Origin: JAGQTE01 sp964648005
GTDB taxonomy: Bacteria > Actinomycetota > Acidimicrobiia > Acidimicrobiales > Acidimicrobilacustridaceae
Reading direction: 5' to 3'
NCBI GenBank assembly: GCA_964648005.1
Contig: CAZYKR010000075.1
Coordinates: forward strand, 1 to 16,281
DNA: 16,281 nt
In this document: positions 1 to 6,419 of the stretch, piece after piece
Layout: every line of letters starts with the position of its first letter
How positions within the stretch are numbered: position 1 is the stretch's first letter
Notes under the pieces: generated by a model
Seen by the model: only the letters and a program-made list of their open reading frames with translations
What the model was told of the DNA's origin: nothing
The model's database searches: none
Made by a program: the position numbers and the translations under genes

Positions 1-624
1 GCCGGAGGCGACTCGTACCTCCCGGGCGAGCGACGGATCATCGCCTGCGCCTGCGACGTGAGCGACGAAGCGCAGGTCGACGCCGCCATGGCGCGCACGC
101 TCGACGAGCTCGGCCAGGTCGACGCGCTGATCGCCAACGCCGGGGTCGGTGGGTACGCGCCGTTCGTCGACATGAGCCTCGCCGAGTGGCGACGGGTCCA
201 GGCGATCAACCTCGACGGTGCGTTCCTGAGCCTGCGCGCCGGGGCCCGCCACATGGTCGAGCGCGGTGCCGGCGGGGCGCTGGTGGCGACGAGCTCGGTG
301 TCGGCGATCCACGGCGCGCCGCGCATGCAGCACTACGCCGCGGCGAAGGCCGGCGTCATCGCCATGATCCGCGGCCTGGCGGTGGAGTTGGCCCGGCACG
401 GCATCCGCGCCAACGCCATCCTGCCGGGGTGGACGGCGTCGGGCATGCTCGACCCGGACCAGGCGAGCCCGAAGTTCGTGGACGCCACGATCGGACGCAC
501 GCCGGTGCGACGGTGGGGCGTGCCCTCTGACCTCGGCCCGGCGGCGGTGTTCCTCGCCGACCCGACACTGGCCTTCCACACCGGCGACACCCTCGTGGTG
601 GATGGCGGCTACTCGATCTTCTGA
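1..624 (+). CDS. SDR family NAD(P)-dependent oxidoreductase (5' partial)
   Basis: This is the C-terminal 207 residues of a classical short-chain dehydrogenase/reductase. The frame is open from base 1, so the start and the Rossmann TGxxxGxG motif lie outside the window. Visible family landmarks are the CDVSD acidic turn after beta-3 that contacts the cofactor adenine, the NAG motif (LIANAGVGG), the catalytic serine region (TSSVSA), the YxxxK pair in HYAAAKAG, the PG loop (LPGWTASGM), and a canonical C-terminus ending in VVDGGYSIF. Such enzymes oxidise alcohols or reduce ketones with NAD(P)(H); the substrate cannot be read from this sequence. The ferredoxin gene follows 38 bp downstream on the same strand, so the dehydrogenase probably belongs to the same redox operon. 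The family call is secure and the substrate is unknown. Confidence 0.93.
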   Translation, partial: AGGDSYLPGERRIIACACDVSDEAQVDAAMARTLDELGQVDALIANAGVGGYAPFVDMSLAEWRRVQAINLDGAFLSLRAGARHMVERGAGGALVATSSVSAIHGAPRMQHYAAAKAGVIAMIRGLAVELARHGIRANAILPGWTASGMLDPDQASPKFVDATIGRTPVRRWGVPSDLGPAAVFLADPTLAFHTGDTLVVDGGYSIF

Positions 625-662
625 CAAGATGCGGACCACCACCCAGCGAAGGAGGACCCACG

Positions 663-854
663 ATGCGCGTCGTGGTCGATTTCGATCTGTGCGAGAGCAA
701 CGCCGTGTGCATGGGCATCGCGCCCGAGGTCTTCGAGGTGCGCGACGACGACTTCCTCTACGTCCTCGATGAGACGCCGAGCGAGGACCTTCGGCCCAAG
801 GTCGAAGAAGCGGTGCGTCGCTGCCCCAAGCAGGCCATCTCGATCGAGGACTGA
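663..854 (+). CDS. P450-type [3Fe-4S] ferredoxin
   Basis: This is a 63-residue soluble ferredoxin of the single-cluster type that feeds electrons to cytochromes P450 in actinobacteria. Cys10, Cys16 and Cys54 (followed by Pro55) form the CX2-X-X2C...CP pattern. The position that would be the fourth ligand in a 4Fe-4S protein is Asn13, so a [3Fe-4S] cluster is expected. The APEVFEV stretch after the second Cys and the CPKQAI C-terminal motif are typical of the family. Length is normal. A strong Shine-Dalgarno sequence (AAGGAGG, 649-655) sits 7 nt before the ATG. The ferredoxin reductase gene starts 6 nt after the stop, so the two are almost certainly partners. No P450 gene lies in the window, so the final electron acceptor is unknown. 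Confidence 0.95.
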   Translation: MRVVVDFDLCESNAVCMGIAPEVFEVRDDDFLYVLDETPSEDLRPKVEEAVRRCPKQAISIED

Positions 855-860
855 CGCGCC

Positions 861-2084
861 ATGCCGTTCGGCGCTGTCACGATCGTGGGCGGCTCGCTGG
901 CGGGGCTGACGGCGGCGCAGACGCTGCGCGGCGAGGGCTTCGACGGCACCATCACCGTCGTCGAGCCCGAGCTCGGCGATCCCTACGACCGCCCACCGCT
1001 GTCGAAGGAGGTGCTGGCCGGCGCCTGGGGACCCGAGCGCGTCGTGCTCGGCGCCGCCAAGGCCGACCTCGACCTCACCTGGGAGCGGGGGCACCACGCC
1101 GTCCGGCTCGACCTGCAGGACCGGTCGGTGCAGTTGGGCGACGGACGGCGCCTGCCGTTCGAGACGCTCGTGCTGGCGACCGGCGCGACGCCGCGCATGC
1201 TGCCGGGTGCCGCGGCGCTCGGCGGGGTGCACGTGCTGCGGACGCTCGACGACTGCCTGGCGCTGCGCGCCGACCTCGACGACGCTCCCGATCGGGTGGT
1301 CGTCGTCGGTGCCGGCTTCATCGGTGCCGAGGTGGCGGCGACCTGCCGGGGGCGGGGCCTGCCCGTCACCATGCTCGAAGCGGCGCCCGTGCCGCTCGAA
1401 CGGGTGCTCGGCGCCGACATGGGGTCGGTCTGCGCCGACCTGCACCGCGCCCACGACGTCGACCTGCGGCTCGGCGTAGGGGTCGATCACCTGGTGGCGG
1501 ACGACGGCGGGCGGGTGCGCGCCGTCGCCCTCGCCGACGGGAGCGTCGTCGAGGCGTCGGTGGTGGTCGTCGGCATCGGGGTGGCGCCGCGCATCGACTG
1601 GCTGGCCGGCTCCGGCTTGACGATCGACGACGGCGTCGTGTGCGATGAGCACTTGCGGGCCGCGCCCGGCATCGTCGCCGTGGGTGACATCGTGCGCTGG
1701 CCCAGCCGACGGTTCGGTCGCTCGCTACGGCTCGAGCACTGGGAGCACGCCGTGCAGTCGGGGGAGGCGGCGGCGCGCACGCTGCTGGCCGAAGGTGGCC
1801 TCGTCGACCGCCCGCTCGAGGCGTACGACCCGGTCCCGTGGTTCTGGTCCGACCAGTACGACCGCAAGATCCAGCTCGCCGGCTTGTCGGGCCCCGACGA
1901 TCGGGTCGAGGTGGTCATCGGCGACACGGCCGAGCATCGCTTCGTCGCCCTGTACGGCCGTGACGACCGCGTCGTCGCCGTGCTCGGCATGAACCGTCCC
2001 CGCCACGTCATGCAGCTGCGCTCGCTCGTCGCGGAGGGAGTGAGCTTCGACGAGGGTCTGGCGCGGGCACGGGAGCTGGCGTGA
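861..2084 (+). CDS. FAD-dependent ferredoxin reductase (NAD(P)H:ferredoxin)
   Basis: This 407-aa flavoprotein belongs to the putidaredoxin-reductase/BphA4-like family and passes electrons from NAD(P)H through FAD to a ferredoxin, here presumably the adjacent 3Fe-4S protein. The FAD-binding fingerprint at residues 10-15 reads GGSLAG, with Ser where the third Gly is usual. The PYDRPPLSKE signature is at 41-50 and the ATG motif at 106-108. The second Rossmann fingerprint, GAGFIG (150-155), ends its beta-alpha-beta unit with Glu173, which favours NADH over NADPH. AVGDI (273-277) binds the flavin ribityl chain. The EHWEHAVQSG segment (292-301) and the following C-terminal reductase domain are family-typical. 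ATG is preceded by GAGGA (846-850). The Nudix gene overlaps its stop by 4 bp. Confidence 0.95.
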   Translation: MPFGAVTIVGGSLAGLTAAQTLRGEGFDGTITVVEPELGDPYDRPPLSKEVLAGAWGPERVVLGAAKADLDLTWERGHHAVRLDLQDRSVQLGDGRRLPFETLVLATGATPRMLPGAAALGGVHVLRTLDDCLALRADLDDAPDRVVVVGAGFIGAEVAATCRGRGLPVTMLEAAPVPLERVLGADMGSVCADLHRAHDVDLRLGVGVDHLVADDGGRVRAVALADGSVVEASVVVVGIGVAPRIDWLAGSGLTIDDGVVCDEHLRAAPGIVAVGDIVRWPSRRFGRSLRLEHWEHAVQSGEAAARTLLAEGGLVDRPLEAYDPVPWFWSDQYDRKIQLAGLSGPDDRVEVVIGDTAEHRFVALYGRDDRVVAVLGMNRPRHVMQLRSLVAEGVSFDEGLARARELA

Positions 2085-2593
2085 GCGAGCGGGTCGAGGT
2101 GATCGACCCGGTGACCGGCGCGACCCTCGACACGGTCGAGCGCGCTCGGGTCCGGTCCGAGAACCTGTGGCACCGGTCGGTGTTCGTGGTCCTGTTGCGC
2201 GGCGACGGCGTGGTGGTGACCCACCGACGCGCCGAGTGGAAGGACATGTGGCCCGGCCGCTGGGACTGCGCCTTCGGTGGCGTGGTCGCCGCCGGGGAGG
2301 CGACGGCCGTGGCGGCCGAACGGGAGCTCGCCGAGGAGGCCGGAGTCCACGGGGTCGCACTCGAGCACCTCGGGCGTGGGATGCACGACGACGAGGCCGT
2401 GCGTGAAGTCGGCGACGTCTACCTGGCGCGCTGGGACGGTCCGCTGGACCCGGCCGACGGCGAGGTGGTCGAGTTGGGCCGCGTGCCCCTGGCCGAGCTC
2501 GACGCCTGGCTCGACGCCACGCCGGTGGTGCCCGACGCCCGCACGATCGTGGCGCCGTTGCTGCTGCAGCTGATCAGCGGAGCCGGTTCGTGA
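2081..2593 (+). CDS. Nudix hydrolase
   Basis: This is a 170-aa Nudix-fold pyrophosphohydrolase. A complete Nudix box, GX5EX7REUXEEXGU, runs from Gly67 through Glu73, Arg81-Glu82 and Glu85-Glu86 to Gly88-Val89, so all Mg2+-coordinating glutamates are present. The N-terminal part (an ENLWHRS segment, then THRRAEWKDMWPGRWD) resembles the YfcD/IDI-like branch of the family, but the nucleotide or diphosphate substrate cannot be assigned. The GTG start overlaps the reductase stop (GTGA), with GGGAG at 2071-2075 as ribosome binding site inside the reductase gene, indicating translational coupling. The next gene overlaps its stop in the same way. The link between a Nudix enzyme and the redox genes is by operon position only. 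Confidence 0.93.
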   Translation: MSERVEVIDPVTGATLDTVERARVRSENLWHRSVFVVLLRGDGVVVTHRRAEWKDMWPGRWDCAFGGVVAAGEATAVAAERELAEEAGVHGVALEHLGRGMHDDEAVREVGDVYLARWDGPLDPADGEVVELGRVPLAELDAWLDATPVVPDARTIVAPLLLQLISGAGS

Positions 2594-3228
2594 CCGGCGC
2601 TGCCGCCGTCCTGCTGGCGCTGACGCTCGTCGTCGCCGTGGCCGACTGGATCGCGGTCGGCCTGCGCAACAAGCCGCTCGAGTACGTGGCCAAGCCGGCG
2701 ACGATGGTGGTGCTCATCGCTGCCACCGTGGCGCTGGACCCGGTCGATCCGACGGCGCGGGCCTGGTTCGTGGCCGCGCTGGCCTTCGGTCTCCTCGGCG
2801 ACGTGTTCTTGATGCTGCCGAACCAGGAGAAGCTCTTCGTCGGCGGTCTCGGCTCGTTCCTCGTCGGGCACCTCTGCTACGTGATCGGGATGCTGGTGGC
2901 GGGTGTCAGCTCGGGTGGGCTGCTGGTCGGGTTCGTGCTCGTGGTGGTGTCGCTGGCGACGCTCGGGCGCCACATCGTGCGTGGGGTGCAGGCCGGTCAT
3001 CCCGAGCTGGTCGTCCCGGTGATGGCGTACGTCGGGGTCATCTCGGCGATGGTCGTGGCGGCGTTCGGCCGGGTCAGCGCCCCGGCGATCATCGGTGCGC
3101 TGCTCTTCTACGCCTCCGACGCACTGATCGCCTTCAACCGGTTCCTCGACAGCAGACCGTGGATGCCGATGGCGATCATCGTGACCTACCACCTCGGTCA
3201 GGTCGGCTTGGTACTGTCTCTCATCTAG
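2590..3228 (+). CDS. YhhN/TMEM86 family membrane protein (lysoplasmalogenase-like)
   Basis: This 212-aa integral membrane protein has about eight hydrophobic segments and very few long loops. Family landmarks are an early KPLEYVAKPATM stretch (the K-P motif after TM1), the LLGDVFLML motif with its conserved Gly-Asp, the FVGGLGSFLVGHLCYV segment, and a YHLGQ motif close to the C-terminus. Characterised relatives (human TMEM86B and a bacterial homologue) hydrolyse the vinyl-ether bond of lysoplasmalogens. Whether this protein does so is not shown, and many bacterial YhhN proteins are untested. GTG start with GGAG at 2579-2582, overlapping the Nudix stop by 4 bp. It is the last gene of the tight unit. 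A TACTGT hexamer at 3212-3217 inside its 3' end could be the -10 element of the following gene. Confidence 0.88.
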   Translation: MTGAAAVLLALTLVVAVADWIAVGLRNKPLEYVAKPATMVVLIAATVALDPVDPTARAWFVAALAFGLLGDVFLMLPNQEKLFVGGLGSFLVGHLCYVIGMLVAGVSSGGLLVGFVLVVVSLATLGRHIVRGVQAGHPELVVPVMAYVGVISAMVVAAFGRVSAPAIIGALLFYASDALIAFNRFLDSRPWMPMAIIVTYHLGQVGLVLSLI

Positions 3229-3254
3229 GCGGCCCGACCATCGAGAGGTGGGTC

Positions 3255-4242
3255 ATGCGGAACCCTCACCGCACCCGACGGCTGATGGCGTGCGCCATCG
3301 TGGGCGTGGCGGCGTTGCTCGTCACGTCGTGCGAGTTCGTGCCCATCCCCGGCGTGACCGGGTGCACCATCACACCGGCCAACAGCTTCTGGCGCGCCCG
3401 CGTCACCGGGCTGAGCGCGCACCCCTCCTCGGCGTCGTGGATCGCCAGCGCCGGGTCGACCCGCACGGTGCATGCCGACTTCGGCTCAGGCCTGTGGGAC
3501 GGCGGGCCGATCGGCATCCCCTACGACGTGGTCGACAGCTCGGTGCCGGCGGCGGCGGTGACGTTCACCTACGACGACGAGAGCGACGCCGGGCCGTACC
3601 GGGTGCCGGCCAACCCGTCGATCGAGGGCGGCAACGCCTCGAGCGGCGACCGCCACATCCTGCTGGTCGACCGCGATGCCTGCCGCCTGGCCGAGCTGTA
3701 CGCCGCGTATCCGGCGGGCGGCGGCACGTGGAGCGCCGGGTCGGGTGCCGTGTGGGACATGCGCTCGAACGCCATGCGACCGGCGGGGTGGACGTCCGCC
3801 GACGCCGCAGGCCTGCCGATCCTGCCGGGCCTGGTCCGCTACGAGGAGGTCGAGGCGGGCAAGGTGCTGCATGCCATNNNNNNNNNNCCGGGTGACGCTG
3901 CCGCAGACCCGACGGTCCTACGTGTGGCCGGCGAGCCACCAGGCCGGGAGCACGACGTCCGCCGCTGTCGCGCCGATGGGTGCGTGGCTGCGGCTCAAGC
4001 CGTCGGTCGACGAGTCGACCTTCCCGCCGCAGGCCCAGCCGATCGTCCGGGCGCTCAAGACCTATGGCGCCGTGGTGGCCGACAACGGATCGGCCTTCTA
4101 CCTGAGCGGCGTCCCCGACGCGCGGTGGGACAACGACCAGCTGCGAACGCTCGGCCGGCTGACCGGTGCCGACTTCGAGTTCGTCGACGCCTCGTCGCTG
4201 CAGGTGGCGCCGAACTCGTACGAGGCGACGACCGCGAGCTGA
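3255..4242 (+). CDS. Conserved secreted lipoprotein of unknown function, interrupted by assembly gap
   Basis: The protein starts with a lipoprotein signal peptide: Arg-rich N-terminus, hydrophobic core, then VTS-Cys26 as lipobox. The mature part before the gap (to residue 207) contains the motifs NSFW, a long HADFGSG and GGPIGIPYDVV. After the gap a further 117 residues continue with PQTRRSYVWPASHQAG, MGAWLRLK, ADNGSAFYLSG and RWDNDQL. I recognise this order from a widespread but uncharacterised family of secreted bacterial proteins; I know of no assigned activity. The 10 N shift the reading frame, so the two halves appear in different frames. That is best explained as placeholder length rather than a mutation (see findings). 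ATG with GAGAGGTGG (3243-3251) as ribosome binding site. It lies 26 bp after the lysoplasmalogenase-like gene. Confidence 0.85.
3878..3887. other. Assembly gap (10 N)
   Basis: Ten undetermined bases interrupt the lipoprotein gene. Codons read HA-AT. before it and .C-R-V-T-L-P-Q-T after it. For the frame to be continuous the true gap must be a multiple of three, so 10 is almost certainly a filler value from scaffolding. Confidence 0.97.
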
Positions 4243-4599
4243 GCCGCGCCGACGCGGGTACGCTCCCGTCTGGCCGTCGGAGTGAGGTTCTCGGGTGGCG
4301 GATGGGATCGGTTCCCGCCGTTGCAGAGGTGGTCAGCCGAGCTCCGGCGGCCGCGGCGCGTCTCCCGCTCCCGAAATTGGGCTGACCAGCGCGGCATGCC
4401 GGAGTGCCGAGCCCAATTCCGGCTGTGTGACCGGAGACGCTTCCCCCGCGACTGCGTGTTGCAGTAGCGTTACGGGATCAGCACCCCCGGCCTCGACGAC
4501 CTGGCGGGCACGGCGCCGGTCCGGCGACGTGGTGCCGCTGCTGCGATCCGCCAGCTCGCGCACGATCTGCGCCACGGCGCGGTCGACGCCGACGACCCC
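4243..4599. other. Intergenic region with no convincing gene
   Basis: These 357 bp separate the lipoprotein gene from the mannosyltransferase gene. A 61-codon plus-strand frame (4282-4467) has no recognisable product and I do not call it. What the region does hold is a TACGCT hexamer (4259-4264) and a TAGCGT hexamer (4466-4471), both of TAnnnT -10 type but without clear -35 boxes, plus the inverted repeat at 4371-4422. From the in-frame stop at 4465-4467 to the GTG at 4600 the mannosyltransferase frame is open, so an N-terminal extension from a non-standard start cannot be excluded. Confidence 0.7.
4371..4422. repeat. 13-bp inverted repeat with 26-bp spacer
   Basis: The left arm CCGAAATTGGGCT (4371-4383) is the reverse complement of the right arm AGCCCAATTCCGG (4410-4422) at 12 of 13 positions. 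The arms are A/T-richer than the surrounding DNA. The spacer contains a perfect 10-bp palindrome, CGGCATGCCG (4392-4401). There is no T-tract after it, so a simple terminator is unlikely. An operator for a dimeric regulator upstream of the mannosyltransferase gene, or a cruciform/RNA structure, would fit. Confidence 0.75.
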
Positions 4600-6177
4600 G
4601 TGTCGCCGCATCATCCGCCGCCGCTGCCGACGAGCCGCAACCGCCTGCTGGTCCGCATCGCCCTGACGGCGCTCGCCGGGTTCGCCGGTCTGCTCACCAT
4701 CGTGGCCACCGCCCCCGTCTGGGCGAACGCCCCGGCATCGTGGCGGTTGACCTTGCCGGGCGTCCCGCATCCGCCGTCGCCGTTCGCGGCGGGGTTCGTC
4801 TTCGCCGTGGGGGTCGTGCTCACCGGCATCGGCTGGGTCGGCATGGTCGGCCTCACCGACCGCATGGGCGTCAAGCGTGGCCTGCAGGTCGTGGTGCTGG
4901 TGGGTCTGGTGTGGACCGTCCCCGTGCTGCTCGGTCCTCCGCTGCTCAGCAACGACGTCTACAGCTACTCCGCCCAGGGCGAGATGATCACCCGCGGCAT
5001 CGATCCGACGGCCAACGGTCCCGTGATGCTGGGGCGCGGTGAGTTCCTCTACCCGGTGGACCCGGTGTGGCGCACGGCGCCGGCGCCGTACGGACCCGTG
5101 TCGATCCTCACGTCCGAAGGCGTGGTCCGGTTGTCGGGCCACGATCCGGCGACGGCGGTCTGGCTGTTCCGCGGGTTGGCGACGATCGGCGTCATCATGT
5201 CGGGCGTCGGCACCGTGCTGCTCGCCCGCTCCTTGCGGGTCCAGCCGGCGACGGCGTTGGCCCTGGGTGTGGTCAACCCGTTGGTGGTGATCCACCTGAT
5301 GGGCGGCGGGCACAACGATGCGTTGATGATGGGGTTCCTGCTCCTCGGCCTGGCGGCCGAGCGCCGCAACCGCAAGGTGCTGACGATCGTCCTGCTCACC
5401 GCGGCGGCGGCAGTGAAGCTGCCCGCGGCGTTGGCCCTCGTCGTGGTGGCGTGGGTCTGGGCCGGCAAGGGTGCCCCCGTGCGCAAACGGCTCGCCAGCA
5501 TGGCCAAGGTGGGGCTGTCGTCCCTGGCGATGCTGGCGGTCCTGTGCGTCATGGCCGGCATCGGGATCGGTTGGATCCTCGCCCTGCGCAGCACGGGCAA
5601 GGTCATGGACACCTTCTCGCTGATGACGATCCTCGGCTACTTCGCCACCGATCTCGCACATGCGGTCGGCATCTCGCCCGACAACGCCGAGCTCCTCGTG
5701 GGGCCGGTCCGCATGCTCGGGCTGCTCGGTGGCCTCGTGGCGATGGGGTGGTGCGTCGCCAAGGCGGACGAGTGGGGCGTGGCGCGCGCGGTGGGCCTGG
5801 GCATGCTCGCCATGGTGCTGCTCGGCCCGGTGGTGTGGCCGTGGTACCTCCCGGCTGGCTTCGCGCTGCTGGCAGCGTCGGGCGTGGGACGTTTCCGTCC
5901 GAGCTACATCGTCGTGGTGGCCAGCGTGACGGCGCTGGTGTGGCCGACCTCCGTCGCGCCGGTCGAGTGGTTGCTGCGCTTCCAGCGCGTGCTGAGCTTC
6001 TTCGTCATCGTGCTCATCGCCGGCGCGGCGTGGGCAGCCCAGGAGCTGGCGACGCGACGCGCGGCGGCACGCGCCGTCCCCGGTGTGGGCCCCGACGGCG
6101 GACCAGAGCCGGAGCGCGCAGTGCGTCAGGTGGAGGCCGCCGAGAGTGGCTACGAGGTGTCGCCCGGACTAAGGTGA
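4600..6177 (+). CDS. mptB: MptB-like polyprenol-phosphate-mannose-dependent mannosyltransferase
   Basis: This 525-aa polytopic membrane protein has roughly a dozen hydrophobic segments and belongs to the GT-C superfamily of lipid-phosphosugar-dependent glycosyltransferases. The closest fit I recognise is MptB, the alpha-1,6-mannosyltransferase that elongates the lipomannan backbone in actinobacteria. The first extracytoplasmic loop carries the motif SNDVYSYSAQG (117-127) with the putative catalytic Asp, followed by GIDPTANGP and APYGPV (162-167). Later come GGGHND (235-240) and a KLPA motif (273-276), all typical of the family. The C-terminal 50 or so residues are hydrophilic and probably cytoplasmic. 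GTG is the first standard start after the in-frame stop at 4465-4467 and lacks an obvious Shine-Dalgarno, so the start is uncertain. The acceptor in this organism is inferred, not shown. Confidence 0.85.
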   Translation: MSPHHPPPLPTSRNRLLVRIALTALAGFAGLLTIVATAPVWANAPASWRLTLPGVPHPPSPFAAGFVFAVGVVLTGIGWVGMVGLTDRMGVKRGLQVVVLVGLVWTVPVLLGPPLLSNDVYSYSAQGEMITRGIDPTANGPVMLGRGEFLYPVDPVWRTAPAPYGPVSILTSEGVVRLSGHDPATAVWLFRGLATIGVIMSGVGTVLLARSLRVQPATALALGVVNPLVVIHLMGGGHNDALMMGFLLLGLAAERRNRKVLTIVLLTAAAAVKLPAALALVVVAWVWAGKGAPVRKRLASMAKVGLSSLAMLAVLCVMAGIGIGWILALRSTGKVMDTFSLMTILGYFATDLAHAVGISPDNAELLVGPVRMLGLLGGLVAMGWCVAKADEWGVARAVGLGMLAMVLLGPVVWPWYLPAGFALLAASGVGRFRPSYIVVVASVTALVWPTSVAPVEWLLRFQRVLSFFVIVLIAGAAWAAQELATRRAAARAVPGVGPDGGPEPERAVRQVEAAESGYEVSPGLR

Positions 6178-6202
6178 CTGTCGGAATCTTGTCGGGTCGG
6201 CA

Positions 6203-6329
6203 TATCGTTCCGGTGGTCCCGCACGATGACGTTCTCGAGGTAGGGGGATCGCCGACCACCCCCGCCTCGACGCCTCTGCTTCGTTGGGAGTTCGCCGCTC
6301 TCCCGCTCCGCTCTGCGGGGCAGCAGAGG
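6203..6329 (+). ncRNA. Candidate structured RNA (leader or small RNA) upstream of Mg2+ transporter gene
   Basis: Read as plus-strand RNA, consecutive stems cover most of this segment. Hairpin A is TATCGT (6203-6208) with ACGATG (6223-6228), plus an inner CGG/CCG. Hairpin B is TCGAGG (6235-6240) with CCTCGA (6265-6270), continuing into GGGGG (6243-6247) with CCCCC (6259-6263). A three-way junction follows. Its closing stem is CCTCTGCT (6273-6280) with AGCAGAGG (6322-6329). It encloses GGGAG (6286-6290) with CTCCC (6300-6304) and GCTCCGC (6305-6311) with GCGGGGC (6315-6321). A terminator follows four bases later. The pairing is seen directly; function is inference. GC-rich DNA forms chance stems easily, and I do not recognise a known riboswitch class. 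Confidence 0.4.
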
Positions 6330-6333
6330 TCTC

Positions 6334-6360
6334 CCGAGGGGCCCCGTTGGGGCCCCTCGG
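6334..6360 (+). terminator. Perfect 12-bp stem terminator
   Basis: CCGAGGGGCCCC (6334-6345) and GGGGCCCCTCGG (6349-6360) form an uninterrupted 12-bp stem with a three-base GTT loop, followed by TTCGTCT rather than a full T-tract. Strong stems with weak U-tracts are common terminators in high-GC actinobacteria. It either ends the mannosyltransferase transcript or acts as an attenuator in the leader of the transporter gene. Confidence 0.8.
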
Positions 6361-6371
6361 TTCGTCTCCCC

Positions 6372-6377
6372 TAAGGT
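6372..6377 (+). promoter_or_regulatory. Putative -10 hexamer TAAGGT for the Mg2+ transporter gene
   Basis: TAAGGT fits the TAnnnT pattern of the actinobacterial housekeeping -10 and lies 42 bp before the transporter ATG, just after the terminator. No good -35 is visible. If it is the only promoter, the upstream structured segment is not part of the transporter mRNA. Confidence 0.4.
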
Positions 6378-6419
6378 GTCGCCCCGTGGCAGCACGCACG
6401 CAGGAGCCTCCGAGTCGCC

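Noticed and set aside
4282..4467. A 61-codon plus-strand frame in the 357-bp intergenic region
   Set aside because: No recognisable protein, Arg-rich shadow-like composition, and it runs through the inverted repeat. I treat the region as non-coding.
6273..6329. Assignment of the three-way junction to the M-box (ykoK) Mg2+ riboswitch
   Set aside because: Only a short CTTCGTT stretch is similar. The segment is about a third of the M-box length and lacks its other conserved loops.
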